From contig JAULSU010000003.1 in assembly GCA_030512335.1 (NCBI GenBank), positions 186,001-250,000 on the forward strand: DNA of 64,000 bases, in the 5' to 3' direction. The notes below the pieces were generated by a model. The model ran no database searches. It was given only the letters and a program-made list of their open reading frames with translations, and was not told where the DNA came from. Shown in pieces: positions 42,745 to 53,142 of this stretch (the stretch's first letter is position 1; the number at the start of each line of letters is the position of its first letter). The position numbers and the translations under genes were made by a program. This DNA is from Immersiella caudata (taxonomy: Eukaryota; Ascomycota; Sordariomycetes; Sordariales; Lasiosphaeriaceae).

Positions 42745-44779
42745 GCAGCCTCGACAGATAGGGGAAGGCACATCATGAGTGGGCTCTGTTGCTTCCAGTG
42801 CTGCGTTTCCGTGGAGCTTGGCCTGATCAACTTCAACCCGCAAAGCATTCGTACGGGTATCGAACTGTCCATCATCAGTACCCCGCGCAGTGAGAATGGC
42901 GTCGCACACCGGCGTCAGTGTGGCAAACAAACTAAAGGGAGCAACCTACCGTCACACAAGTCGTTACCTTGGACCCGAGTCCCAAGGAAGCACAGCGACT
43001 TCGAGCCCGCGCACCGTCAACATCGTCCTCCACTGCAGCGAAGACCAACGTGGGTTTGACTGGATTTGCCGACCTCTCACATCACGCGTTTGGAGTCACG
43101 ACCCCAATCCTGCTCAGCCCTAAGCCCCATCGCAAACAGTGTGGCCTCCAACTCGGTGCGCGCCTGCCGCGAATGCCGCCGGCGCGTGACCGAGCCTCTG
43201 CCGCGATAAGACCACCGCGCGGTGGCGCCGGGCGGATGACACGGTAAACTCGCTCCACCCCCTCCGCGGCAATGCGGCCGGCAGTCCGATTGCTCGCTGC
43301 TGCCTCACCGAGGACACCACACCAGCGCGGTGGACGGTGAAGCCAAGAGCGCGATATCCTGTTTTTGACGATGGGGAAATGGAAAGTTCCGCATTTTGGC
43401 CGAGCTGCGTGTGATAGCGACCGAAGAGGAATCACCGCCGGAATGAAGGGTTGTTGCACAACTGCGCGTACCAGCAAGCAACAGCTAACTGCGCCGGGAT
43501 GCTGGAGCGCGTTCGGTCGCAATGTCTCCCTCAGCGGCGCTGCATCTCGGAAATCTGGTTATGAGTTTCTGGGCATGCCAGTCAGCCGTTGCATTGCATC
43601 CCGCTGTGATCGACGCTGTGCCTGTCGCCCCTGAACACCGAACCCCACGTGAGGGCGACATGAGAACCTCACAATGAGGGCTCAACAAAGTTTATACTTG
43701 CGAGTGAGTGCTGCTCGAGGGGCGCTGCGCTGCTCAAGTGACCATGAGCGGGACGCTGCCGGCAGTGAAATGCGCTAGCAGAAGCGAGCCAATAGGCCTT
43801 GTGAGACGTGGGCGATCGCGTGGTGGTAGTGAGTCGTCTGGTGTGACTTGTCAGTGGATCCGTCCAGACATTCCATTTCTCCCTGCAAGTTTTTTTTTTG
43901 ACAGCAGTGGCGTCGCGACGACACCCCTTTTCCTGCTCGCTCAGGTGGCCGGGCAAAGGAACGCGGCGATGCCGCCGCTTGACTGGTTCCCGCGGCAGCA
44001 GCGCGGTACGAGATCTGGCAGCCGTGGCGTCGCATCTGGCTAGGGGGCAGCTAATGACATGCGTCGAACGGTGTTTGCCGAGTCCCGGTCGAATCTAGGA
44101 TTTTTTTGGCGTGGTTTTTCGGAAGAGACGACGGACCCTGAGGCCTCAGGAAAAAAAGACGCCAAGGTGCGCCCGAGCGGGTCAATTTCGAGCGCAGTTG
44201 TTGTTGCAACCCCGCATCGCCACCGCATTGGATGCGGCAGGCACGACCTAAAGTTGGGAAGGGGGGAAGGGCGGATGGTCCCATGTCGCATCGCAGCGAG
44301 ATGCTGCCTGGACGTGCTCATTCGTTGCCGCACACAGCGAGCCAACCAATGACCTCTCAGACCTGGACCAATCGAGAAATGACCTTCACCCTGCCCACCA
44401 GGGTACACACACCGTCCTGACGGTTGGATGGTGAGAGGGTGTGCCAAGTGTGGTTTGCTCGTCTTGCTTGGCGTCGGTGTACGTCGCGGTGGCGGTTATA
44501 AAGTTGGCGATGGCCGCCAGCGCCGATCGCACGCTCCGGGCTGGCGTTCCATATTCCTCATTTTTGAGGGCAAGAACAAACTTCGGCACCATCGAGGTCC
44601 ATATGCCCAGTTCCTGATCAAGTGCGGATTCAGGGCCGCCATCCAATCCCTACACCGTATTTTTACGTCGCTCCTTCCATTCTTTTGCTTCCACATTTAC
44701 CTTACCTCTAATCCTAATCCGACGCCCGCTCTTCTCTCACAAACGCGGGGTCAGAGTCGACGTCGACGTCGCAGCAAAG
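42745..44779. other. Gene-poor 2-kb interval
   Basis: No frame has recognisable domains on either strand. It contains a T10 run near 43890 and a T7 run near 44101. The last 150 bases are the C/T-rich leader of the oxidase gene. Confidence 0.5.
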
Positions 44780-46297
44780 ATGGGTCAAGCGCCGAGCGCT
44801 CTCGAGACGTGCATCAACGCCGTGGGCAATGGCAGGACCGGCTTCGTCGGTTACCCCAGCAACCCCTTCTACCAGATCCAGTGGGTGAAGCCGTACAACC
44901 TCGATGTCCACGTCACCCCCGCCGCGGTTGTGCGGCCCCAGACGGCCCAGGACATCTCGCAGGTCATCCAGTGTGCGACGGCAAACGGCAAGAAGATCCA
45001 GGCCAAGTCGGGAGGGCATTCCTACGCCAACTATGGTGAGTTCATTCTCCCCCTTGCCGCTGCTGTGGCTCTTCTAACAAAGCGTAGGCCTCGGTGGAGA
45101 GAACGGCGCTGTCGCCATCGACATGGTGAACTTCCAGCACTTCCGGATGGACAACGTTACATGGCAGGCCACGGTGGGCGCGGGAACTCGCCTCGGCGAG
45201 CTCACCAAGAAGATGCACGATGCCGGCGGTCGCGCCATGGCCCACGGTGTTTGCCCTGATGTTGGTACGGGCGGACATGCCACCATCGGCGGTCTGGGAC
45301 CCATGTCGCGAATGTGGGGTTCTTGTCTCGATCACGTTCTCGAGGTTGAGATCGTCACCGCCGATGGTAGGATCCAGCGGGCGTCTCCCAACCAAAACTC
45401 GGACCTGTTCTGGGTATGTATCCCGTGCCCTCTCCAGCTCCCTGCAGTCACTGACACTGTGTTAAGGCCGTGAAAGGAGCCGCTGCATCCTTCGGCGTCA
45501 TCACCGAGTTCGTCTTCAAGACCCACCCCGAACCCAAACAAGTCGTCCAATACAGCTACACCTTCTCCTTCGGCAAGCAAGCCGACATGGCCCCCATCTA
45601 CTCGGCCTGGCAGGATATGATCGCAGACCCCAAGTTCGACCGTCGTTTCGGCACCATGTTCATCATGTTCCCCCTTGGCGCCATCATCACGGGCACCTTC
45701 TACGGCACCCCAGCTGAATACGAAGCCTCCGGGATTCCCGCCAAGCTCCCCAAGACTTCCAACAGCACTCTCGCCGTGAACGACTGGCTCGGCTCTCTCG
45801 TCCACGACGCCGAGAACGAAGCGCTCTATCTCTCGAACCTCGCAACCCCGTTCTACTCCAAGTCGCTCGCATTCAAGCCGGACACCCTCGTCCCTACCAA
45901 GCACTTCAAGGATATCTTCACCTGGGTCGATAAAGCCGACAAGGGAACCCTACTGTGGTTCATTATCTTTGACGCCGCAGGTGGTGCTACGAACGATGTC
46001 GCTTACGACGGGACGGCCTACGGTCACCGCGACAAGATCCTCTTCTACCAGTCGTACGTTGTGGGCTTCCCGCTGTTGGGCAAGACCAAAGACTTCGTCA
46101 CTGGGTTCCACGAGCAGATTCTCGCTAAGGCGCCCGCGGGTGCAAAGGGGACGTACGCCGGGTATGTCGATCCGGCATTGACGGATGGGCAGGAACAGTA
46201 TTGGGGCGGAAATCTGGACAGGTTGATGCAGCTGAAGGGCAAGTGGGATGCAGGGGACTTGTTCCACAACCCGCAGAGTGTGAGGGTGAAGAAATAG
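44780..46297 (+). CDS. BBE-type FAD-linked oxidoreductase, bicovalent flavin (470 aa)
   Basis: Exons 44780-45035, 45088-45413 and 45467-46297; introns are 52 and 53 nt. The FAD_binding_4 domain has His80 in KSGGHSYANYG, the residue that bonds FAD C8, and Cys141 in GVCPDVGTGGHATIGG, which bonds FAD C6 in bicovalent members. The C-terminal BBE domain ends YAGYVDPALTDGQEQYWGGN, then LMQLKGKWDAGDLFHNPQSV. Relatives oxidise sugars, oligosaccharides or alkaloids with O2. The N-terminus MGQAPSAL is not a signal peptide; it fits an N-myristoylation consensus (Gly2, Ser6), unlike the secreted relatives. It lies tail-to-tail with the bZIP gene. Confidence 0.9.
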
Positions 46298-46555
46298 GGG
46301 CGTTGCAAGCGATGAATGGCATGCATAGATTGCGTTGCATTTTCCAGGGAGTTCAAAGTTGGGCGGGCAGATAAATTTGCTCTGATGTATTGTTAATAGT
46401 TTGGAGGCGGCATCTTCATCGGCATCGAGGAGGACATTTGCAGCAGCATTCCATATTCTTAGCGGCATAATGCCTTGTATCTAACATGAGACAGCCTCCC
46501 ATTCCCAACTGTGTTGCCAAGTGATATCGGTACCTTTCTTCTGGCCGGAGCCTCC

Positions 46556-48139
46556 TTACCATCCCACTCTCTGCCCAGCAACCTCGCTCAACACCTGTTC
46601 AAACGCGTCCCTTTTCACGACAGCCCCGAATCTAACCCACACGACAACGGTTAGCATTAGTTTGTCTTCAATTTTAATCATGCCCTCTCTGTCTCACAAA
46701 GACACACAAACATAAAAAGGAAACAACAAGAGACAAGACTCACCCATAACATTTCACAAGCCCAGCCAGTCTCCCCATAACCATCTGCACCACCTCTCTC
46801 GATCCCTCCCCCGCCCTCCCCCGCCCCTGACTCAGAGTAGTCTCCCCTTCGGTTTGGCTTTCTTCCGAGCCTACCATCAATGTCCTAACCCTCGCCCATG
46901 CCTGCACGGGCGTCATTTCGTCTTCGAGCGCGAAGCTTGTGGATAGTTTGAGTAGCCTGTCGAGAATGGTGCTTGGGGTGGAACTAAGGCCCATGAGGAG
47001 GGCGACTTTGTTGGTTGCCGCGGCGGGGTCGTCTGAAGGGAAGGGAGGGGGGGTTGCTGTTGCAATCGGGGACGTGGATACTGATGGGAATGCTGGCGAT
47101 GGTGAAGGTCGGGGAAGAGCGAGGACGTACGAGGATGCGGTTAGGGCGTGGCCGTTGACGCGCGGCTCGTCTGGGTCGTTGTTTTTCTTCGTTTGGTGGG
47201 AGGGCTGCTGGGGCTGGGTGTCTGCGGTAGGATCGTCGGTGTGGGCGTGGATGTGTGAGAGACAAGGGGATTCTAGGCTGCGTATGCGCGGAGGAAAGGT
47301 TAGTTGATACCTCCAGTGGACCGATTTACAGAGCTTGGTTGACTTGCTGTGGGGAGGAGGAAAGAGGGGAGGGAGGAGGGCAAGCAAACACCAGGAAGGC
47401 CGGAGAGGTTGGTAACAGTCATGTTAGGAAAAGGGAAAACAAGAACAGGGAAGGGAAGGGAAAGGGGGAGGCATACGCGAGGACAAACTCCATTCCGGCG
47501 GATGTTAAGTCTGACGGACCGAGAGATTGGCCAGTAGTGCCGTCAAAGTTGTTGATCTGGGGGAGGAACGTGGTGGGAGGTGCATAATCCGCGCGCGACT
47601 GCAATCCTCGACTGTGATTGGTCTGGTGACTGAGAAGCGCTACACCAGCGCTGGGGAACGGGGTGTAACCAGAACTGGAAGGGGACAACTGATCGGGATC
47701 CTGGAAGAGATCCTCTTCGCTCGACAAACCGTCCCAGATATTGCCCCAGACGCGTTTCTCGGCCAGACGGCACTGTTGTGCGTGGACGATGCCGAGGAGT
47801 CGTTTGTTCTCGCCCGACAGGGTCGCTTCCACCGAGCGCAGGCGCGCGACTTCTCTCTCAAGGGCTCGTGCATACTGGTCTTTGCGAAGACGATAGGTTC
47901 TATCAAGAAAGTTGGTTTGAACCTGGGGATAGCCATTAAAGGGACACGGTGCAACTTGGTGTGGGCTTACTGCTGCGCCCGTCGCACCTGGGCCCGCCGC
48001 TTTTCAGAACGATCTTCCTTTTCTTCTGCCGGAAGTCAATCGAGCGCGCCTCGTGCTAGGAATTTCGCCGCATGCACGGGACCGGGACGGGAAACACACC
48101 TCCAGGTGGCCGAAAGAAGCGAAAGACGTTGACAGACAT
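46556..48139 (-). CDS. bZIP transcription factor (about 375 aa)
   Basis: Five exons: 48139-48100, 48025-47971, 47899-47477, 47277-46744 and 46631-46556; phases agree. The basic region reads EKRRAQVRRAQQTYRLRKDQ across intron 2, followed by the zipper YARALEREVARLRSVEATLS and ENKRLLGIVHAQQCRLAEKR. Further on are the fungal bZIP block GMEFVLALESPCLSHIHAH (joined across the 199-nt intron 3), VNGHALTASSYVLA, and a C-terminal helical part ending LAGLVKCYGFGAVVKRDAFE and QVLSEVAGQRVGW in exon 5. The first exon codes only MSVNVFRFFRPPG. Without the 3' exon the frame would stop three bases into the intron, so exon 5 rests on the strong GTGAGT donor, a GCTAAC branch and the family-like ending. It is probably nuclear; target genes are unknown. 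Confidence 0.85.
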
Positions 48140-48973
48140 GACGACAGTTGGAGGTCAAGAATTGTCTTGCTAGCGTTAGGTAATGGTGAACTGACATCGA
48201 TGCAGCTGGTCTGCAAGTGGCCTGGGGGACGGGGAAGGTGCGAAGGCGCCGAGTTGCTCAAGATTCCATCTGGATCACTTACCCACAGCTGCTTGGCATG
48301 GTTCCCCCAAAACTTGAAGCGTCTCTCGAATCGAAAAAACCGTCGCATCCATCCAAACACCCCTGGTTGGTCTCGAGTGGAAGCTCCTGTCCAAAATAGG
48401 AAATCATGTTCTCTCATCCAAAACTACCCGTTTCAGATCGGCTGTTGGGGCGAACCAGGGTTAAATTACCCGAGACCCAGGACTACCCCGCTGTCGTCTA
48501 ATCCCGAGGGGGAGATCTTGATATGGTGATCGAGTGGGTCTAGCGCAATCTGCGGCATCCGTTGCAGCGCATGGTCATTTATTACCAGGAAAATGATTCC
48601 AAACCGCACATTGTTTAGGGCAATCCATGTTTCAGCCGCGCCGAGCACATACCCGCCCCGCCGACCACACCGCAACCACACCACACCAAAGTGTATTTCC
48701 GCGACAAGGCCTCCTGGCTACCATTAGAAATCCATCGCAGACTTCACTGCAAAGTCTCCGTCTGGGTTTGAACCAACAAGTCTCATCCTCAGGAAGCAAC
48801 ACAGGACGAGGATGCTTGCGTTTTCTGGACGAGCCTTCCGATGCGGGCATAAAACCTGAGCTGCGCCCCCAAGTGGACTGCATCTCATGTCACCAACCCA
48901 GTCACTCTTCTTTCTTCTTTCTTCTTTCTGTCTGGGCTTCTGGAAAGCTCAATCCCGCATACGACACTGCAAT
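48140..48973. other. Divergent promoter interval; no gene
   Basis: Between the bZIP start (minus) and the secreted propeller gene (+). A tRNA B-box-like string on the minus strand near 48770 lacks the rest of a tRNA. A second ATG at 48887, in frame with the propeller gene, would add 29 residues. Confidence 0.45.
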
Positions 48974-50239
48974 ATGGCAGCCCTTCTTCGCAGTCTCTCC
49001 TCTCGCTTGGCGGTCTCTATATTGCTGGGCATCGTATTCGCAACCACCGTTAGCGCTGCACCATCGAGACCCACGGGCGGAAAATCTTCTTCCGGAGCAG
49101 CAAAAGCACTTTACTTCATCGCCAACGATGAAGCCAACGCTGTTGTCGCCCTGAAAGTGGGAGCCGACGGGCTTCTCTCCACCGGAAGCGTAACTCCAAC
49201 CAACGGAGCTGGCTCAGTTGCACTGGGCGCTAACATGCAGCCTGCAACACCCGACGCCCTGGTCAGCCAGTCAGCCTTGACCATCGCTGGAAACTCACTC
49301 TTCGCCGTCAACGCCGGCTCCAACACCCTCAGCATGCTTTCCATCGACCCCGCAGATCCCACTCGCCTCTCCCTCGTCGGAATCCCTGTGCCCATCCCCG
49401 GCGAGTTCCCCAACACGGTTGCAGCCTCAGCCAAGCACAACCTCGTCTGCGTCGGTACTACAGGTGCCCTATCCGGTATCTCCTGCACCAACTTCTCTCC
49501 CACCCGCGGCCTCGGCCCCATGGACGTCCTGCGCTCCTTCGACCTCAACCAAACGACCCCGCCCGTGGGCCCAACAAACACCGTCTCGCAAGTCTTTTTC
49601 TCATCCGACGAGTCCGCCCTCTTCACAACCGTCAAAGGTGACCCCCCAACCAACAAGACCGGCTTTCTATCCTCCTTTCCCGTACAGAAGCGCACCAAGA
49701 ACTGCAAAGGTAGTGCCCCCTCCGCCGCAACCCTCTCCACAAAAGAAACAAGAAGCGTCCCCTCCGGAACAGCCGTCCTCTTCGGCTCCCAGTCCATCCC
49801 CGGCACGAACCGCGTCTTCGCAACAGACGCCTCCTTCGGCGCAGCGCTACTGTCTATCGACACCTCCACCGGCCAAGCCACCACCCTAGCGACAGGTTCC
49901 GTCCAAGGACAGGTCGCTACGTGCTGGGTGACACTCTCCCCCGCAACTGGCACGGCTTTTGTCACGGACGTAGGTGTGAACCGGCTCGTGGAGATGAGTC
50001 TAGACGACGCGAAGGTACTGTCGGAGCTGGATCTCTCCGCCAATGGCGACCCAGGATTGATTGATCTGCGCGCGGCGGGGAATTTCGTGTATGCGCTGTC
50101 GCCGGGGAATGGAAGTACGCCGGCGGCTGTTACGGTTGTGGATGTCTCGGGTGGGTCGGGCACGGCGAGGCAGGCGCAGCATTTTGAGCTGGGGGGGATG
50201 GCGGGGAGGAATTCGATGGGGATGGCGGTCTGGGGGTGA
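48974..50239 (+). CDS. Secreted beta-propeller protein, 3-carboxymuconate cyclase/lactonase-like (421 aa)
   Basis: ATG 48974 is chosen because it gives an ideal signal peptide (SLSSRLAVSILLGIVFATTV, cleaved near SAAPS); an in-frame ATG at 48887 adds a weaker leader. The mature part has repeating blade-like strands: ALYFIANDEANAVVALKVGA, NSLFAVNAGSNTLSMLSIDP, NLVCVGTTGALSGI, AVLFGSQSIPGTNRVFATDA, CWVTLSPATGTAFVTDVGVN, GNFVYALSPGNGS. This is the seven-bladed propeller pattern of fungal lactonase-like secreted proteins; catalytic activity is not established. Four Cys are present in the middle. Single exon; C-rich 5' half, G-rich 3' end. Confidence 0.75.
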   Translation: MAALLRSLSSRLAVSILLGIVFATTVSAAPSRPTGGKSSSGAAKALYFIANDEANAVVALKVGADGLLSTGSVTPTNGAGSVALGANMQPATPDALVSQSALTIAGNSLFAVNAGSNTLSMLSIDPADPTRLSLVGIPVPIPGEFPNTVAASAKHNLVCVGTTGALSGISCTNFSPTRGLGPMDVLRSFDLNQTTPPVGPTNTVSQVFFSSDESALFTTVKGDPPTNKTGFLSSFPVQKRTKNCKGSAPSAATLSTKETRSVPSGTAVLFGSQSIPGTNRVFATDASFGAALLSIDTSTGQATTLATGSVQGQVATCWVTLSPATGTAFVTDVGVNRLVEMSLDDAKVLSELDLSANGDPGLIDLRAAGNFVYALSPGNGSTPAAVTVVDVSGGSGTARQAQHFELGGMAGRNSMGMAVWG

Positions 50240-50300
50240 AGTGGAGGTGGGTTGAGTGATCAGGAATTTCCGGATTGGGAAAGGTAGAGTGTGGATTTTA

Positions 50301-50321
50301 GGGGGGGGGGGGGGAGGGGGG
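50301..50321 (+). repeat. G14-A-G6 run
   Basis: A near-homopolymeric G tract 60 bases after the propeller gene's stop codon; a G-quadruplex candidate at a gene 3' end. Exact length in the assembly may be unreliable. Confidence 0.8.
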
Positions 50322-50533
50322 TTATAGCCGTTTCTTGGCGTGGGAAATATCTAGATAAGCGACGTGTGTTTAGATGAACAGGTGTGGCAGGTACCGGGAT
50401 GGTAAGGGTTGGCAGGTCACTAGGATTCAAGTGTTTATTAACGGACTCGGGTAGGTTCCTTGTTGCATGTATTTTCCGATCAGAGCGGTGGGAGGGCAAG
50501 GGCGGATTAAAGAAGGGAACTCAAATCGGAACA

Positions 50534-50539
50534 TATAAA
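50534..50539 (+). promoter_or_regulatory. TATA box candidate for the Cu-only SOD gene
   Basis: TATAAA (within ACATATAAAC) lies 84 bases before the ATG at 50623, a usual distance for a short fungal 5' leader. The leader between them is C/A-rich. Confidence 0.5.
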
Positions 50540-50622
50540 CAGCCCCTTTCCCCGCTGAGGTCTGGCAGCCAACTTGACGCAGCATCGCCAAAATTCATCA
50601 ATAACCAGACCTGCTCTTCAGA

Positions 50623-51335
50623 ATGTACACCCACATCCTCACCACCATCACCCTCCTCACCGCCCTCCACGGCGCCTCCTCCCAAATGATGACAGGAAAG
50701 CTCGGTAACGCCATGGCCATCACCAACAACCCCCCCGGCGCAATCTACACCGCCACAATCAACAGCGACTCCATGAATCCTGTCAAGGGCAAAGTCATCG
50801 CCATGTCCAACCCCAACGGCAAGGGCGTCATGTTCAACCTCACCCTCATGAATCTTCCCATGATGGGTGGACCATTTAGTTACCACCTCCATGACCAACC
50901 CGTTGCTTCAAACGGCGACTGCGGTTCTACTCTGGCTCACCTCGACCCGTATCAGAGGGGACAGGCGACGACGTGTGACATGACTGTGCCGGAGACGTGC
51001 GAGGTGGGGGACTTGAGTGGGAAGCATGGGAAGGTTGAGGGGATGGAGGTTATGAAGAGGTTAGTGCGGCGATGATCCACCAAGGGATATATGGGTTTGC
51101 TGATTATGGGTTTAGTTTTGTTGACCAGTATGCTGCGCTCGTTCCGGGCATTGGGGCTTTCTTTGGTAATCGAAGCATTGTTATTCACTTTGCAAACTCG
51201 ACGCGGCTTGCCTGCGCCAACTTTACCACGGGCATGGCCGATATGGGTATGTCGATGTCGATGATGCCAACCTCGACGTCAATGCCGATGCCGATGCCCA
51301 CAAAGCCGGGACGCATGTGCGGAAAGAAAGATTGA
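50623..51335 (+). CDS. Secreted Cu-only superoxide dismutase-like protein (about 218 aa)
   Basis: Exons 50623-51059 and 51116-51335; the intron is 56 nt (GTTAGT donor). The signal peptide is MYTHILTTITLLTALHGASS. The SOD core has GKVIAMSNPNGKGVMFNLTL, the copper-binding FSYHLHDQPV, CGSTLAHLDPY, CEVGDLSGKHG, then GAFFGNRSIVIHFANSTRLA and CANF. This matches the extracellular Cu-only fungal SODs (SOD5-like), which lack zinc and help withstand superoxide bursts. The C-terminus is a Met/Pro repeat (MSMSMMPTSTSMPMPMP) without an obvious GPI-anchor hydrophobic tail. The frame between the two exons is also open, so a longer 5' boundary for exon 2 cannot be excluded. Confidence 0.82.
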
Positions 51336-52101
51336 GGAGCTTTCAGGAATAAGGCATCTTGTATTCTCTGATGTGGCCATCACTTGCATAACGTCGGCTT
51401 TTCCACTGTATTTGCGCTGCGCCTCCGCCCGTGCAGGGTGTTGCGGAGCGGAAGGGACATCTAATTGTAGTATAAAGAGGCCCCCCCCGTGTATTTCTGG
51501 CTCAGCGATACGAGTCTCCATTTGACACCAAATGCCACTTTTCCAGGGGTAACTGTAGATTGACCCCCGGCTTCTCCCACAACCCCATTGTCGTGTTCCC
51601 ACTTTCTCCTTATAAACTTGAACCTTATGCTATAAACTCACCTCGGCAGGCTGTGACAAGACGGATTGTCTCGGAGCATTACGGCCTTAGGGTTCGGCGC
51701 TTGATTATCTCGCGCGCCTGGGAATTCCACCATGCTCGCCACATTCCTAGCTATCTTCCCTGTTCTTAGTTCCCTCAATGGACTGGGACATGCCGCACAA
51801 GGTTGCTCCTCTTTATTGGGCCTGCGCGATCCCTCTCACAGTTGCAACCTTTGTGATTTGGGCGGGTATCACTCAGCGGGGGCAGGTCAGAGTGTTGAGC
51901 AGGAAAGTGGGAATGATGTCGTCTCAGGAGTCCCGGATTAGGAGTGCGGGCAAGGATGAGAGGGCTATTATTGCCTGACTTGAGGCGAGAATAATAATTC
52001 CCGAGTAGTTGTAGATGTGATGGTGGGGAAACACAACAGAGAGAGTGTGTGTTTTTGCGGGGCAAAAAGATATGAGTTGGGACATTTCCAGTTCTTTTTG
52101 C

Positions 52102-52135
52102 CACGCGCCAACCTACCTACCTAGGTTGGCGTGTG
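52102..52135. repeat. 13-bp inverted repeat with 8-base ACCTACCT loop
   Basis: The left arm CACGCGCCAACCT (52102-52114) and right arm AGGTTGGCGTGTG (52123-52135) are complementary with one mismatch. The loop plus inner arm contains the ACCTACCTAGGT element that recurs elsewhere in the window. It could be a short-element end, a cruciform or a termination-associated hairpin. Confidence 0.75.
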
Positions 52136-53004
52136 ATTTCAAAGCACGCACATGAGTTACGATCCTATCCAAATCTTGATGCGCACACGTCAGCTAAGTT
52201 GGGCCAATGCCGACATGAGCCGCTGAGGGGTTTAAGTCTTCGGTCCACGTTCCGAATCCTGTGCAAGTCCGATGGTGGCGCGGGGGGCATGAGCGTTGTT
52301 GGGAGCTGCTGCGCCGTTCGTATCGGGAATTGGCTGGGTCATAGACAATGGCGAGGATGAATCCGATGTTCTGGCAAATGCTATGCTGATTATCATTCAA
52401 TACACCTTTGGGAGTTGGCTGCCTATCCGACTGGGTTCATGTTACCTATCAATCAGGGGAAACATGGAGGTAAAGGTTCAGAAAATGTGTCGCCCGAACA
52501 CCAATATCTTCATCGCTGAAACCCATCCCCTTTTGGCTACGCCAAGAACCTCTACCTAAGTTCCAAGTCCTCATCTTTCCCAAAACCACGTGCCCTCCCC
52601 CCCCTGCGGACAGGGGTGTACCAACATCAGACTAAATTCGCCAAGTGAGATGTACATCAAGGACGGAAGTGCCTTGCATGGCCAGATTCCTCGCACGTGG
52701 CAAAGGTTTCAACCATAGGGTGCGGCGTAGGGGGCTGGCAATGATGCCAAGAGGGTTAAATACATAACGAGCGATGACATATCACTTTGACACTCAGAAC
52801 TCCGGGCCTTCCGGCCTCTGCATCCCTGAATACCTTCATCTTGTTGGGCTAGTCTCTTCGCTGTGCCACCGTCTGTTGTCCTTCTGCCTGGTTTTTGTGT
52901 CTTGGCCTGCTCTTCCGTTAAGCCGAGCATCGTTATGCCGGGCTCAACGGGAAGTTGGTGATGCTGTTGAGTCCGAGGCAGCCTGGGCATTGTCGATGAA
53001 GTGG

Positions 53005-53010
53005 TATAAA
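53005..53010 (+). promoter_or_regulatory. TATA box candidate for the carbonic anhydrase gene
   Basis: TATAAA in GTGGTATAAAG lies 138 bases before the ATG at 53143. A second, stronger TATATAAA at 53119-53126 is only 16 bases from the ATG, too close for a normal leader, so the upstream element is preferred. Confidence 0.4.
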
Positions 53011-53142
53011 GACTCAACTCTTCTCGAGGATGACGACACCATCGCCAACACTCACCCCATCAAGACTTCACCCCCAAATCTTCCTCACATACCTACCTAA
53101 CTTACCCCTGACTCCCCCTATATAAAGCCCCCAACCCCAAAA

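Larger units (their letters stand above)
51336..53142. other. Intergenic; only weak small-ORF candidates
   Basis: At 51732-51941 a 69-codon frame has a signal-like start (MLATFLAIFPVLSSLNGLGH); an overlapping frame at 51778-51978 encodes one hydrophobic helix (APLYWACAIPLTVATFVIWA) and a basic tail. Neither has further support. The rest holds an inverted repeat at 52102-52135 and TATA-like strings before the carbonic anhydrase gene. Confidence 0.4.

Noticed and set aside
48760..48840. tRNA on the minus strand suggested by GGTTCAAACC near 48770
   Set aside because: The T-arm pairs only partly, no A-box is present upstream, and no acceptor stem forms.
49111..50163. 350-codon open frame antisense to the propeller gene
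   Set aside because: It mirrors the C-rich sense codons; the sense strand has the signal peptide and blade repeats.
53119..53126. TATATAAA just before the carbonic anhydrase ATG as its TATA box
   Set aside because: Only 16 bases separate it from the ATG, leaving no room for a transcription start; TATAAA at 53005 is more plausible.
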